From Priapulus caudatus (taxonomy: Eukaryota > Priapulida > Priapulimorpha > Priapulimorphida > Priapulidae), in contig NW_014577308.1 of assembly GCF_000485595.1 (NCBI RefSeq), positions 257,106 through 321,105 on the forward strand: a DNA stretch of 64,000 bases, written 5' to 3'. Within the stretch, counting starts at the first letter, position 1. Each line of letters starts with the position of its first letter. The notes beneath the pieces were generated by a model. The model worked only from the letters and a program-made list of their open reading frames with translations. It searched no databases and was not told where the DNA came from. This document shows positions 1 to 11,559 of the stretch, in pieces. A program made the translations under genes and the position numbers.

Positions 1-51
<51 letters not shown>
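1..51. repeat. (AG)n microsatellite at window edge
   Basis: Uninterrupted AG dinucleotides followed by a short GCGC run. The true left end is outside the window. Confidence 0.95.
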
Positions 52-55
<4 letters not shown>

Positions 56-895
56 CGCGAAAGCGAGGAAGTGATTATGCAGACAGCTATGAGAGGGGAA
101 ATAAGAGGTGATGCCGATTGGTGGGGAAATACACTGGTCGTACGGAGATAGTAATCATATCACGAGCTAATGATACAGTATTATTGTATTATCATTATTA
201 TAGTATTATTAGCTCTTCATCATATGCAGTTCGACTAATGTAGTACGAAATCGCAAAGTTATTCAAGTGGTCTATCCACGCACGAGAGTGGCCGTGGTCA
301 CGGAGAAAGAGCGCGGACCGCATCGGCTGTTACTATGAAGCACCACTTCGTCTTGAACGCGGCTGTCTTGAACGCGGCTGAGACGTAGACACCGTCCTCT
401 GATCGCCAATGAATAGTTTAGCTAGGACACGTTACTTAGGCAACAATGCAAACATGTATAAGAGACTACGTCGCTGTCCATAGCGTAACCGAGTTCAACA
501 ATCTTGCAACCCAGTTTCTCATTTCAGGTCTTCCAGGTTAAGTATTATAACGACCCGTTACATGGAAACTATATTAAATACGTGAGCAAACAAAATGTGA
601 CGCTCGCGTCTTTTGGTATATTCTCTGCTATTAGATCGGTATACCGGCTAAAGCCTGCTATTCCAGCCATGATTACTACCGTACACGTGCAGTGCGAGAC
701 CTCTATATAGTAGGCCTACGCAGTGCTACCTCCCACATCTTCATTGGATCGACGCCAACGTCAGTCACTCCATTCGTCGAATATGACAACTTACTTCGCC
801 TTAATGAGGAGGTTCAGGAACTACTCGGGTATAATTTAGACCGCAACGATCTGGTCCACAAGGCATCATTCACCTGAGACCAGTGTAACGTATAC
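52..895. other. No recognised gene
   Basis: Two short open frames (504-710 and 692-877, plus strand) overlap here. Neither has a recognisable domain, and I see no exon structure around them. A 13-base direct repeat around 355-375 is the only local structure. I regard this as non-coding or old repeat DNA. Confidence 0.4.
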
Positions 896-929
896 TGTAA
901 CGTTGAATTATGTTTGATATGTATAAATA
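896..929 (+). repeat. 34-bp exact direct repeat, copy 1
   Basis: A 34-base sequence beginning TGTAACGTTGAATTATG occurs here and again exactly at 1541-1574. Both copies are followed by AT-rich DNA with AATAAA-like hexamers. This could be the start of two related LTRs or of another repeat family, but no partner LTR ends or coding domains were found to support that. Confidence 0.6.
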
Positions 930-1018
930 AAGATATTTTTTTAGTTATTACAGTTCGCAATATATCTTTCCCGTCTTCTGTCTCTGCTCTGTCAGCCTTG
1001 CCTTCTCTGTTCTGCTCC

Positions 1019-1019
1019 C

Positions 1020-1063
<44 letters not shown>

Positions 1064-1204
1064 TAGGTCGAGACTCGGACTTGCCCTCGCAGTAGGCCTA
1101 TCACGAATACAACACCGGCCCTTCCTTCCTTCACGCTGGCTTACTCACGTAGTTCTTACGCAGTGTGTATCCACCGTTCTCTCTCCCGCGGCTCGCTCTT
1201 TTCG

Positions 1205-1243
<39 letters not shown>

Positions 1244-1340
1244 CTCCGTCATTCTTCGTCTCTCTCGATTGCTCTCCGTCGTTCTTCGTTTCTCCTACTC
1301 TTGCTGCTGTTCCCGTCTCTCTCTCTCTCTCTCTCTTCCT
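1019..1340. repeat. CT-rich microsatellite cluster
   Basis: Three (CT)n tracts (about 1019-1062, 1205-1242 and 1314-1335) lie in a pyrimidine-rich stretch. Long open frames on both strands here encode only Ser/Leu or Arg/Glu runs and are artefacts of the repeats. Confidence 0.85.
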
Positions 1341-1540
1341 CCGTATCTCTTGGTCTCTCGTCCGTTCTCCGTTTCTCTCTCTCAAGTTTTCTTGCCAGCA
1401 GTGTACCCAGCGACTCCTCCTGTGTCTTCTTCCTTCTCCATCTTCCTTGCGTAGTATGACCCGTAGATCGACATAGTGGAGTACCTTACGTTGCGTCCGC
1501 AAAGGAATACCCAGGTTTTGGACCGTCACTGGCTCCAAAA

Positions 1541-1574
1541 TGTAACGTTGAATTATGTTTGATATGTATAAATA
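1541..1574 (+). repeat. 34-bp exact direct repeat, copy 2
   Basis: Identical to 896-929, offset by 645 bases. An AATAAA polyadenylation-like hexamer occurs shortly downstream (about 1605). Confidence 0.6.
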
Positions 1575-1849
1575 TAGAAGGAATCCAAACTTGTGTATTA
1601 AACTGAATAAACTTTAATATCTTGCACACCGTGTAGTCACATCTTGCACAAAGAGACAACAGAAACGCGCACACGCGCGTAAGCGCGTATGCTTATTTTC
1701 GCGACCACAACCCGACTCCTCGACTCCTCTCTGTCCCTCAAAACACCCGCCATGTCTACACACGATCTGCACCCCTATTTCACAATGACTCGAGAATCTG
1801 CCTAACCTAAAACACGCGTATCCAATTCCCTGTAATATCAATGCGGCCA

Positions 1850-2853
1850 CACAAAATGCGCGACGCTGTGTCTAGATAGACTATTACTAATACAACCCCT
1901 AGTCTAACTCCACTGACTACTCTATGTAAACATCTGTAAAACATATGTTACAGTACTATTCTAGGTGCTCAATTGAATTCAAAATCTAGACAAACTCGGT
2001 GGTTATCCTCAAGTATTATTGTTATCTTACAATTGCGGTGAGCGCGTCCTAGACGGCGCCCATCCCAATTTATGTTCGGGTACGAGAAAATCGTATATCA
2101 AACTCCGTGCGACGCCCAGGTGATCGTTTTTCCAAGACCGCCTGTGCCAAATGTTTTAACGATTACATATGAATAAATAAGCGTTCAGTGTACTTGATGT
2201 GTTGTGATGGTCGAAACATACCATTTGCGATTCTCCATTCTCAACCCGCATGTCGCAGGAAAAGAGTAAACCGATTACCTAGAATGGCTACCTTTGATGT
2301 AGCCTCGCTTATTTTGCCCCGTATTAGCCTGATCATAGCTTCAGCTTAGCCTTACTCTAGTCTGAGATTATCCTCTCACGATCATCTAGGATTCTAGATT
2401 AACGCATTGGGATGCTCGAAACATATCCCTCGCGGTGTTGCACACTCAAGCCACTTGTCGCATCAGCAGTAAACGTTCTACCTATAAAGGTCTCCTTTAA
2501 CTCAGCTTCATGCGTGACGTCAAAGTTTCATATATTCGAGCACGCAGAAGCAATCTCTAAGAATTTACATTTAGCGTAAACGTATTATATTCATGCTGTT
2601 AAGACTAACAGTTACTGTAATTTTTAGTTTTCTTAGTAATGCTTAGTTTCCAAGCAGTTTTACATATCAAAACAGATGATAACGTTTTATATTTGACTTA
2701 TACTTTTCATTTGATGCACGCGAATACACATAATGCAACTAGCATCCGAGGCGGATCTGGGATTTTTGAAAGGAGGATGTCCAGAAAGAAATAAAGGGCA
2801 CCTTTTCCTGCTCAATTTTTCTGGTGTTTTAAAAAGCTACCGAAGGCCACTTA
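1850..2853. other. Intergenic, no recognised gene
   Basis: AT-rich sequence without long open frames or clear repeats. The stretch near 2745-2770 resembles the degenerate start of a GGCGGATCTGGG-type MITE terminus. Confidence 0.4.
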
Positions 2854-3062
2854 GATGACCGGATCTGATAATTTTTTGCATTCTAGACATCAAAATTACA
2901 GCTGAGATGCTCTCAGAATGCACAAATTTTTACAAATTTTTTTTTTGGGGGGGGGTTGTGGAACCCCCCCAAGAATTTTGTAGAAAAATTTGTGCATTCT
3001 GAGAGCATCTCAGCTGTAATTTTGATGTCTAGAATGCAAAAAAATTATCAGATCCGGTCATC
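2854..3062. repeat. Foldback/MITE-like inverted repeat with about 77-bp arms
   Basis: The left arm (2854-2930) is the near-perfect reverse complement of the right arm (2985-3062), with one homopolymer-length difference. The loop (2931-2984) contains a poly-T/poly-G tract and a poly-C tract. Arm length and near-identity point to a foldback-type non-autonomous transposon. No target-site duplication could be fixed. Confidence 0.8.
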
Positions 3063-4171
3063 CGGACGCCCCGCGGACCCCTCTTTGCCCATTTCTAGAT
3101 TTTCATAACGAATTTATGTATATATATAAGTAAATCTTTATCAGAAAAACTAGCCCTAAAAAATTTAGAATGAATTTTTTTAGGGCACTTTGAAATTAAA
3201 GGGGGGGTCCGGTCCTCGGACCCCCCCCTCCTAGATGCGCCCCTGAGCATGAATATAGTCTTAAGTCTAAAATTTAACCCAAATCTGTATGTAAACGAAT
3301 TTTAGCGGATAAGAATCATATAAATGTCTGGCATACGAGGAGCTCTGGTGTGTTAAATAGTGATGTGTCGTACACTACGTCGTATTCACATGCATTTAGC
3401 CAACAGATATAATGGAGGAAAATAAAGTAGTTTGTATATATGCAGATATTTTATTGCAATTTATTACAACAAAATTTAAGATCATATGCCTTTACCGGAA
3501 TACAATAAGTATGCAAGAAAATTGCAAGGATATAATATACAATATCATACACGTTTGCCCTACAATTACAACCACTGCCTGTATAGTGATTTCGTTTGTC
3601 TTGAACATTGTCATATTAACCATAGTTTACTATCAAATGGTATATAATCGCATTACAAGCACTATAAGAGGTGTGCGTTAGAGAATGCCACTGCAAACTA
3701 ACGATGGAAATTGTGCGTTACAGATATTTGACCATTACGTGAGAGTACCCAGTCTTTATGTAGAAAATACCAGAAAATTTACGAGTGGAACATTGCATTG
3801 TCGATGTGCTAGTACTGCATGTAAGCGTGCCAATTTGTGCTCTACCGGCTAGCGATTATAGTATTCAACCCAAGTACTCGAAAAGAAGACTCATGCACCA
3901 CAGCGGACTCATTTGTAGATGTTACTCCATAGCGACACGGTTAAGATCGCTGAACCTATATAATCTATACGAATGTATCGCAGGCTCGCCTAGCCGACAC
4001 GGGAACTCATTCCACGTGTCAGCAGCGTCATTCGGCAAATACTCAACCTAGCCATAACAACCCTAGCTCCTCATGCGCACGCGCTATGCGGATTGGGTTC
4101 GTAAGTGGATTCACTTGTATATGCTACTATATCTGTTAATAATTTATCACTGGCGCACCGCGAGCACTGAC

Positions 4172-6807
4172 TTATGGCTCAGCGATTCCCGATGGGTTGT
4201 TTACCCACGGGTAAACCTCTGGGCACTCGGCACAGGTCTGGAAGAACCTATCTCCTGGATGGTCCTCGTCGTTGGGGGCGTAGGTGATATTCAGGTATCC
4301 GCAGAGGTTGGGGTGCTCACAGAGTGGGGTGCGGTCACTGTAGTCACAGGCGAATACGTCGCCGAGGTTTGAGAGCGGGGCGGGATTCTGAATCCAGTTG
4401 AGCGCCTGGCTGTAAGTGACCATGAAGACATCTGAGTTGCTCTGGATCTCATCCAGAAACTCTTGAAGGGCCTCCATGTTGTAGTAGGCGTCGTTGAGGA
4501 ACCATCTGGCACGGAGGTTCAAGGTGAAGGGCGCCCTGTTGGTCTCGTAGTGACGGGCGAAGTTAGATCTCAGCAACACTAGAGCCTCTTCCTTATCGTT
4601 GGGGAAGTAGCAGCTGTCAACGTTGGCACACAGAGTGTCGTTGGTGTCGAGCCAGTCAATCAGTGGGATTTCCCAGAGTCCGGAGATCGGTGCTGTTGGG
4701 CAAGGCGCGATCGCGCAGCCAGCCGTGGTCTTGTAGTCAAATGTGTACGGCCACAGAGGAGGGTTGATGATGGCCGTCGGGTAGGAGGAGTCCCAGGCAA
4801 AGCCGTTGTTCTTGGCCATGTTGATCATGTCGTTGCCGCTCGTCTGCAGGTAGGCAGCGCGCATGCCGCGAATACGATCGTCGGGAATACCGGCCAACTC
4901 CCTGAACAAGGTGCGCTGGTCGGCGAACTCAGCCACGTAGTCAGCGTCGCTGGCATCTCTCCAGAATTCAGCGGGAAGTCTCTTGCTACAAGTACGCACA
5001 TCGTGAGTAAGCACTGGTGAAATGGGATATTAAGAAAATGGCGAAAAGACGAGCGTCATTTCTATTTGATAACATCTCTCTCGATGTAGTTTTATTCTGT
5101 CCGTCTGTCTGTCGCGGGATACTTACGTGATGGAGTGGGCAGCAATCTCGTTGCCCTCAGAGTACAGGCTCTGCACAGCGGCATAGTCGGTGAACTGATG
5201 GCTGGTGAAGAATGTGGCCACAGCTGGACAGCCGTTGGGGTTGGTCCTCGGCTCTCTCCTTCTGTCAGCACCGACCTTCTTCAGCATCTGTGAGAAGACC
5301 AACAAGCGCGTTACTACAAATTCTATTGATAGCATGAACGAACGGAGTAGTTTATCTACACAACCCGCTCAACAATGGTTCCAGGCACGTACTTCTGTCG
5401 CGGAGACATCAGTAGGATACACGTTAACGAATCTGCCACGTTTGGATGTTATTGAATTTTGGATAACATGCCTGCTGGACGAGATGGTTGTAATCCTCCA
5501 CGCGCAGGGCCTCGTCCATGCTGAGCAGAACCATCTGTGGGATGTCAGACACCGCAAGTCCTCCTGGAACCTCGCCATCGCTGCACTTGCAGCCGGGCAA
5601 TGCGCACGAATCGTCGCACTCCGGCGCGCAGTTTGCCTCATCGGACCCGTCCTCGCATTCCTCGAGGCCGTTGCACAGCGATGCAGGGTCGCCGCAGACT
5701 CCTGCATTGAAGTTGACTATCAACGCGTGCCCTTTGTATAGTCTAGTTCAGCAATTACGGGAATGAGGGTTGAGAATAAAATAAAGAGGGGGAGGGAAGG
5801 TGATGGAAGAAGAGGGAGAGAGAAAGCGCGCAAAAGAAAGAACGAGCGGATGCAGATGATGAGAGATCGGAGTGATGAGAGAGATAGGTGCGAGAGGAGA
5901 GAGAGACGGAGAGAGAGAGAGAGAGTGTTGTGTGTGTTTAGCCGTTGCTGTTGCGTGCGTGCTGTTGTGCTGTGTGTGTGGTGTTTGTTTTTGGTTTTGT
6001 GTGTGTGTGTTTATTTCGACGGGACTTAGGTGAGGAGAGAAGAGAGGAGAGAGAAGGCGTGACAGAATGCCGATTCGATATAAAACACGAAGAGAACGAA
6101 GGAAAAGCGAGAAAAGAGAGAAAAAGATGCCCGGATTAAAATACAATGCCCAACAAATAAATACAAGCACAAATAAAAGATTTTCCATATATGCGCGTCA
6201 TTACGCAATTAGATTATGACGCTTGTCTAGTAAGTTTATAAGTAATGCCACTACAATTGTTAAAACAGCGGAAACAATCGCAACAGAATTATATTAGAAC
6301 CGTTGCAAAGCTTCTCACTTCTAATTATGCCGGAGGGAGTCTCCGTGAACAGTTCCAGGCAGGCTTCTTTCGTCTCCTCGCCGTAGCCGTGCAGGTCGAT
6401 TGACGCAGGCAGCACTGCGTCATCCCATCTCTCGCATGGCTGGCGTCCAAATCGTGTGTTGCCCGCGCATCTACGTATCTGTCGGCCAGCCGTGCGCTGC
6501 AGATGTAGACACGCTGACAGTCGGTGGGCGTCCGTCGAGAAGTTCAGGCAGCGCGCCGGATGTTCGGGATTACCAGTCATCTTCGGCCTTTATTGCCCAC
6601 ACCGAGCCGCTGTTCTACGGCCCAGCGGCAGCTGCAATGCTCAGTGCAATGTGTTAACACCTGATGCTCTGCATCGTCTTAGTACTGACGCTATAATATA
6701 AAATATAAGGTTCGAAACGATGAAAACAGTTTACAATTATTATCCGTAATAGTACAATCCACAAATAAAAATTCGATGTATTTTCGATTTACAGCCAACC
6801 TCTCTCT

Positions 6808-6853
<46 letters not shown>

Positions 6854-6863
6854 ACTCACAACA

Positions 6864-6927
<64 letters not shown>

Positions 6928-7024
6928 CGCGCATTCGTGTTTAGAAAGTTAATGCGTTTTCACGCAGAGCTAACTCACCATAAAATGCCAGTGCGCAAAA
7001 CACAGAGATCACCAAATACTTCAT
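4172..7024 (-). CDS. Chitin-deacetylase-like secreted protein, copy 1 (exon 2 frameshifted)
   Basis: Five coding exons on the minus strand: 7024-6979 (signal peptide MKYLVISVFCALAFY, donor GGTGAG), 6631-6319 (CBM14 chitin-binding exon, broken), 5701-5472 (LDLa plus start of the deacetylase domain), 5287-5127 and 4985-4172 (ends with TGA). The LDLa signature [10 protein letters not shown] is clear. The deacetylase domain follows the insect CDA pattern (IPQM..., NPNGC...ATFF, DSSYPT, WEIPLID, Cys-rich tail). Family members with this architecture are secreted and modify chitin in cuticle or peritrophic matrix. Here the motifs read SMDE, HSITK, RAAY and LRARWF in place of TFDD, HSxTH, RxPY and the motif-5 His, so catalysis is doubtful. 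The exon 3 donor is uncertain: a GC donor (CAG|GCATGT) fits the phase, and weak GT donors upstream also do. Exon 2 carries many small indels, so as written the gene does not encode a full protein. Confidence 0.75.
6319..6631 (-). pseudogene. Broken CBM14 exon of copy 1
   Basis: This is the counterpart of the intact exon at 13622-13915. It is 313 bases against 294 and carries many scattered one- and two-base insertions plus deletions, so the frame is lost at once (GGGCCG-TAG soon after the acceptor). Both splice sites are preserved. The pattern, many indels in homopolymers and few substitutions, looks more like uncorrected long-read sequence than natural decay, but the two cannot be separated here. 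Confidence 0.7.
6805..6925. repeat. (CT)n-(CA)n compound microsatellite in intron 1
   Basis: About 35 bases of CT repeats followed by about 58 bases of CA repeats. Homology between the two gene copies stops at this tract. Confidence 0.95.
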
Positions 7025-7053
7025 GGTGTTGCGTTCACTCGTTTGGACGAGAC

Positions 7054-7086
7054 TGACGCCTTCGTACTTTCCTTGCAGTTTTTATA
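7054..7086 (-). promoter_or_regulatory. Core promoter of chitin-deacetylase-like copy 1
   Basis: On the minus strand TATAAAAA (7086-7079) lies 32 bases upstream of the A of an initiator reading GTCAGTC (A at 7054). The start codon is at 7024, leaving a 5' leader of about 30 bases. TATA at about -31 with a TCAGT initiator is the classical arthropod-type core promoter. Confidence 0.65.
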
Positions 7087-7608
7087 CAACCGCCCAACCC
7101 TCGTGAACTACTTTTCCCTTTCTGTATCAAACTTCGCGGCTACGGAGCACTTGGTGGCCTGCGGGCGTCAAAGTCACTAACGGATTCGGTTTCCTGGCTC
7201 ATTACACTGCGCCGTCGTAAAGTTGTTAAGAAACCAGCCATTATTATAGCGAACGCACACTTGTCTACCTGCGTTGACAGCAGTCAGCTTTCCTTAAAAT
7301 ATAGGGCTATGGGTCATGCGCGGCAATTCGTCTTCCGAGAGGGAAAGTGATCGATTTCAATGTGATTTTGACGCGTATATGAAAGGAAATTTTTGCTCTA
7401 GTTTTACTCTACGATTTGCCTATACATGCGTTGAGGTGTCAGATAAATTCAATAACATTGACAATTTCTCATAGGCACTAGGTGACGTGTAACGTGTCAA
7501 ATTAACATGTTTTGAGGTTATTCGCACGGGTTTTTTTCGTGACGTCAATACCATTAACCAGCTCGAATGAATAATCGAAATATTAACGATAGGTCTACGT
7601 GTCATTTC
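7087..7608. other. Upstream region of copy 1, no gene
   Basis: Unique sequence between the promoter and the inverted-repeat arm. No coding potential recognised. It may hold distal regulatory sites of the gene at 7024. Confidence 0.4.
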
Positions 7609-8541
7609 TTATGATTAATTTGTCGGACGCCGTGCGATAAAAGCGTGCCATGACACTGAATAATTGCCGAATAACTCGCTTTTTCAGAAATCATGGAATC
7701 GGTAATTATTTTTGGAGCGGCACGATGATGACGCCCGTCTCCTTGAGACGCCTTGTAGTTTTGATGTACACGCCACAGCTGGAGGTCGGTATTTTCTTAC
7801 TCTCGAAAGGACTACTTACCTGAAAAGCGCTCGGATAATTCATTTATTCACCCATATGAGCGCTTCCACGGATTTCGCAGGGCGTGGTTTTTTCGGAACG
7901 CGTTTTTTAGCGCGGTCAGTGTGAGTGAGCATCATCTACGTCATCATCATCTGGTCTGTCCGTAGATGCGTTCGAACGCCTTGTTAAGCTCTTGCGTTCA
8001 TTAGAGCTCACAGATAAGGTTTGAGAGAGTACAGTCTGAATAACCTCACTTTTGTGCCGTGAGACATTCGGTCTCTCTGAAGGCCAGTCGGATTGTTTTT
8101 CTCGGTAAGAGAGGATTCTGACACGGACAACGGCGGATCACTAGTAATGGACTACCTCGGTGCTTACGCGTGCTATCTCGCGATGGTACTTGGAACCATC
8201 GGACTTGGCCGCGATAGGCGCATAGAGCCGCTAACACTTAGTGATCACACATTAATAATTTGTTAAGGAAAATACATGAGAAAAAAATCATACGACTTCT
8301 AATTACACAAACAAAACGGTGGATGGCGGCTACACTTCCGCGAAGTCTATAGCTCGTCATGTATGTCTACGCTTCATAACATTACATAAGAGCGCTATTA
8401 AGGATATAAATTTTTTAATAATGAACTGCGAAGTATAAAAGGTGATGTTATCAGTCGCTTATATTTATTGCTTTTCTATAGTAGCAACAGCATATATATA
8501 TATATATATCAAGAGTGCATAATAGAGACTCTATTACATGT

Positions 8542-8626
<85 letters not shown>

Positions 8627-10499
8627 TAGGGTTTGATCGTATATGAAAGGAAAATACCATTAGAGGTATTGGCACGGCATCGTTTGTTGTTGCGTTATTG
8701 GAGTAAATAGTTTCTGTTAACACCTACACGACAGCGTAATGTCGTAGAAGACAACAGATATAGTACGTGTAACCCAGATTTTACGCGTTTACATATATTC
8801 CAGACGCAGGCAATTAGGAAAACGTCGCTGTTTTGTGCTGTGAATGGTTTTAAACCAACATCTCATTTTCTTTTCGTCTCCACGCGGCTGTTCTTAAATA
8901 GGCCAAACGTTTTACTGGGCTATATACTGCCGTTTCTTGTTCGTATACTGAATTATTCACGTATTCCCGTTACAAATCGTAACAGCTCGAGAGAGGAGGA
9001 CTATATTTCAGAGCCCTGGCATTCATTTTCTTCCGACGACAAGAAAGATGTTCCTTCGCGACAGCGTTAGTTGGTGAATAGGCAAATACAGCAGTGAGTG
9101 TTCCATTTGCTCTACGCTGCAATTGGTTCATGCGATACGCGCTAAAAAAAATTATTTTATGTACCTTTTTTTAGATGTTTTATTTATAACGCGTTTATTT
9201 TCTATTCAAGTAGAAGAGTTGATACAATATTAGGATATATTGTAGCATCTTCTTGTTGAGGAATTCTTAAAACACCTTTGCCTAAATTTGCGTTTGGTTA
9301 TTATTTGCTCAAGTCAAATATGCAACATTACGTCGTGCTCAATTTACGTTTGTTTATTTTCTAAGCAGAGGATATTACAATATACCGTACATTTGTTTAA
9401 TTTACGGCAATTCATTTTATTATTATGCAGATGAAGTCATAAAATATAATAACTTGTTACAGGAGACAAGAATATTTGTATATAAAACCACCCACACTTC
9501 TTAAAATTGAAAACATAACAATAACAAATTAATTTCTTACAAGTCTTTTTTATTATAATAGAAATTACAATCTTGTAATTGCATATCAGTTGTTACGTCA
9601 AAGGGGAACTGTCAGGGGAGGTAAGAGCCATATTTTAAACGAGTTAACACGATCCCATTTTAGGGCCCATGTGATTTTACACAGATATGTAACACTTCTG
9701 TTTTTTTGCAGGGAATATGGTACCATGATTATAAGTCTACCAATTATTTTTTTTCAGATGATTCCGCTGATTATATTTTGGAACCAAAATAACACAGGAC
9801 ACGTAGTTATTACTATATATCTATATATATATATAGATATATATATATATATACATATTTATATACCCTATCAGCGCTCTAAAACGATTAGAAACGACAA
9901 TAAAAACTTTAAATTGGAAATTACGTAATTACCTTCTGCGTGCATTAGTGCCATGGGGCGTGTAAAATAACCAGCAAACATAAATTTTGTCACAAACGTC
10001 TAACAGCGCGTCACCGACGTCTCGGCGACGTACATGCTGATGTTTTGACATCGACGCGGCAAGCGACACCCGGGTTGCCTTGGCTGTCGTGAGCTCTGGC
10101 TGTTTGTCATGCATGCATGCATGCGTGCATCTGCAAATCAAATAGTGACAAATACCCGGCCGCTGCCAAATAATTATGTGCACGTCCTACTCCGCGTCTT
10201 TTGACATGATGGAAAAAAGCGCCGCATACTCTGGTGGCTCGTTTACCTCATTGTAACTAAATATGTCGCGACTATGGAGGCGACGTTTTCCTTATGCGCG
10301 ATGACGCTTTGGTAGTCTCGGCGAGTAATAATGATTGAAGAAACTCTTTATAAGAATACAAGTTATAGTTGTATCATAAAAGGAGTCCATCATCGCACGT
10401 CACCATAATGACGACTAGGCCCATAAATGCGATATGATAAACAACTACAATTTTCTAACAATAGCGCGTGCGTGCACACAAACACACACACACACACAA
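7609..10499 (+). repeat. Left arm of about 3-kb inverted repeat
   Basis: The reverse complement of this block is recognisable at 18620-21650. Examples are the stretch around 7705-7790 against 21420-21520 and 10385-10440 against 18665-18730. The left arm reads cleanly, whereas the right arm carries numerous single-base insertions. No convincing gene lies in the arm. A 40-codon open frame from 8145 (plus strand, hydrophobic) is too short to call. The inner end coincides with the (CA)n tract that starts duplication copy 2. Confidence 0.8.
8545..8626. repeat. (TA)n microsatellite
   Basis: About 80 bases of uninterrupted TA repeats. A second short TA tract lies at 8490-8508, and others at 9820-9855. 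Confidence 0.95.
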
Positions 10500-11559
10500 T
10501 AAGTAAATCTTTATCAGAAAAACTAGCCCTAAAAAAATTGGGATGAAATTTTTTACGGCACTTTGAAATTAAAGGGGGGGTAAAGGACGGTCCCCGGACC
10601 CCCCCTCTAGATCCGCCGCTGAGCATGAATATAGTCTGAAGTCTAAAATTTAACCCAAATCTGTATGTAAACGAATTTTAGCAGATATAGGAATCATATA
10701 AATATTTGGCATACGAGGAGCTCTGGTGTGTTAAATAGTGATGTGTCGTACACTACGTCGTATTCACATGCATTTAGCCAACAGATATAATGGAGGAAAA
10801 TAAAGTAGTTTGTATATATGCAGATATTTTATTGCAATTTATTACAACCAAATTTAAGATCATATGCCTTTACCGGAATACAATAAAATGCAATAAGTAT
10901 GCAAGAAAATTGCAAGGATATAATATACAATATCATACACGTTTGCTCTACGATTACAACCACTGCCTGTATAGTGATTTCGTTTGTCTTGAACATTGTC
11001 ATATTAGCCATAGTTTACTATCAAATGGTATATAATCGCATTACAAGCACTATAAGAGGTGTGCGTTAGAGAATGCCACTGCAAACTAACGATGGAAATT
11101 GTGCGCTACGGATATTTGACCATTACGTGAAAGTACCCAGTCTTTATGTAGAAAATACCAGAAAATTTACGGGTGGAACATTGCATTGTCAATGTGCTAG
11201 TACTGCATGTAAGCGTGCCAATTTGTGCTCTACCAGCTAGCGATTATAGTATTCAACCCAAGTACTCGAAAAGAAGACTCATGCACCACAGCGGACTCAT
11301 TTGTAAATGCTACTCTATAGCGACACGGTTAAGATCGCTGAACCTATATAATCTATACGAATGTATCGCGTGCTCGCCTAGCCGACACGGGAACCCATTC
11401 TACGCGTCAGTAGCGTCATTCGGCAAATACTCAACCTGGCCATAACAATCCTAGCTCCGCATGCGCACGCGCTATGCGGATTTGGTTCGTAAGTGGATTC
11501 ACTTGTATATGCTACTATATCTGTTAATAATTTATCACTGGCGCACCGCGAGCACTGAC

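Larger units (their letters stand above)
3130..6940. repeat. Segmental duplication, copy 1 (carries chitin-deacetylase-like gene 1)
   Basis: This block is repeated in the same orientation at about 10500-14215. The offset is 7388 bases across exons 3-5, where the two differ by only a few substitutions. Similarity starts abruptly at AAGTAAATC next to simple sequence (TATATA here, CACACA in copy 2). It ends in the CT/CA microsatellite of intron 1. The stretch 3412-4170 lies 3' of the gene and holds only short open frames. Confidence 0.9.

Noticed and set aside
8145-8270. Short hydrophobic open frame (MDYLGAYACYLAMVLGT...) in the left inverted-repeat arm
   Set aside because: About 40 codons, with no splice partner or family. 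The frame is not conserved in the other arm, whose sequence is indel-rich.
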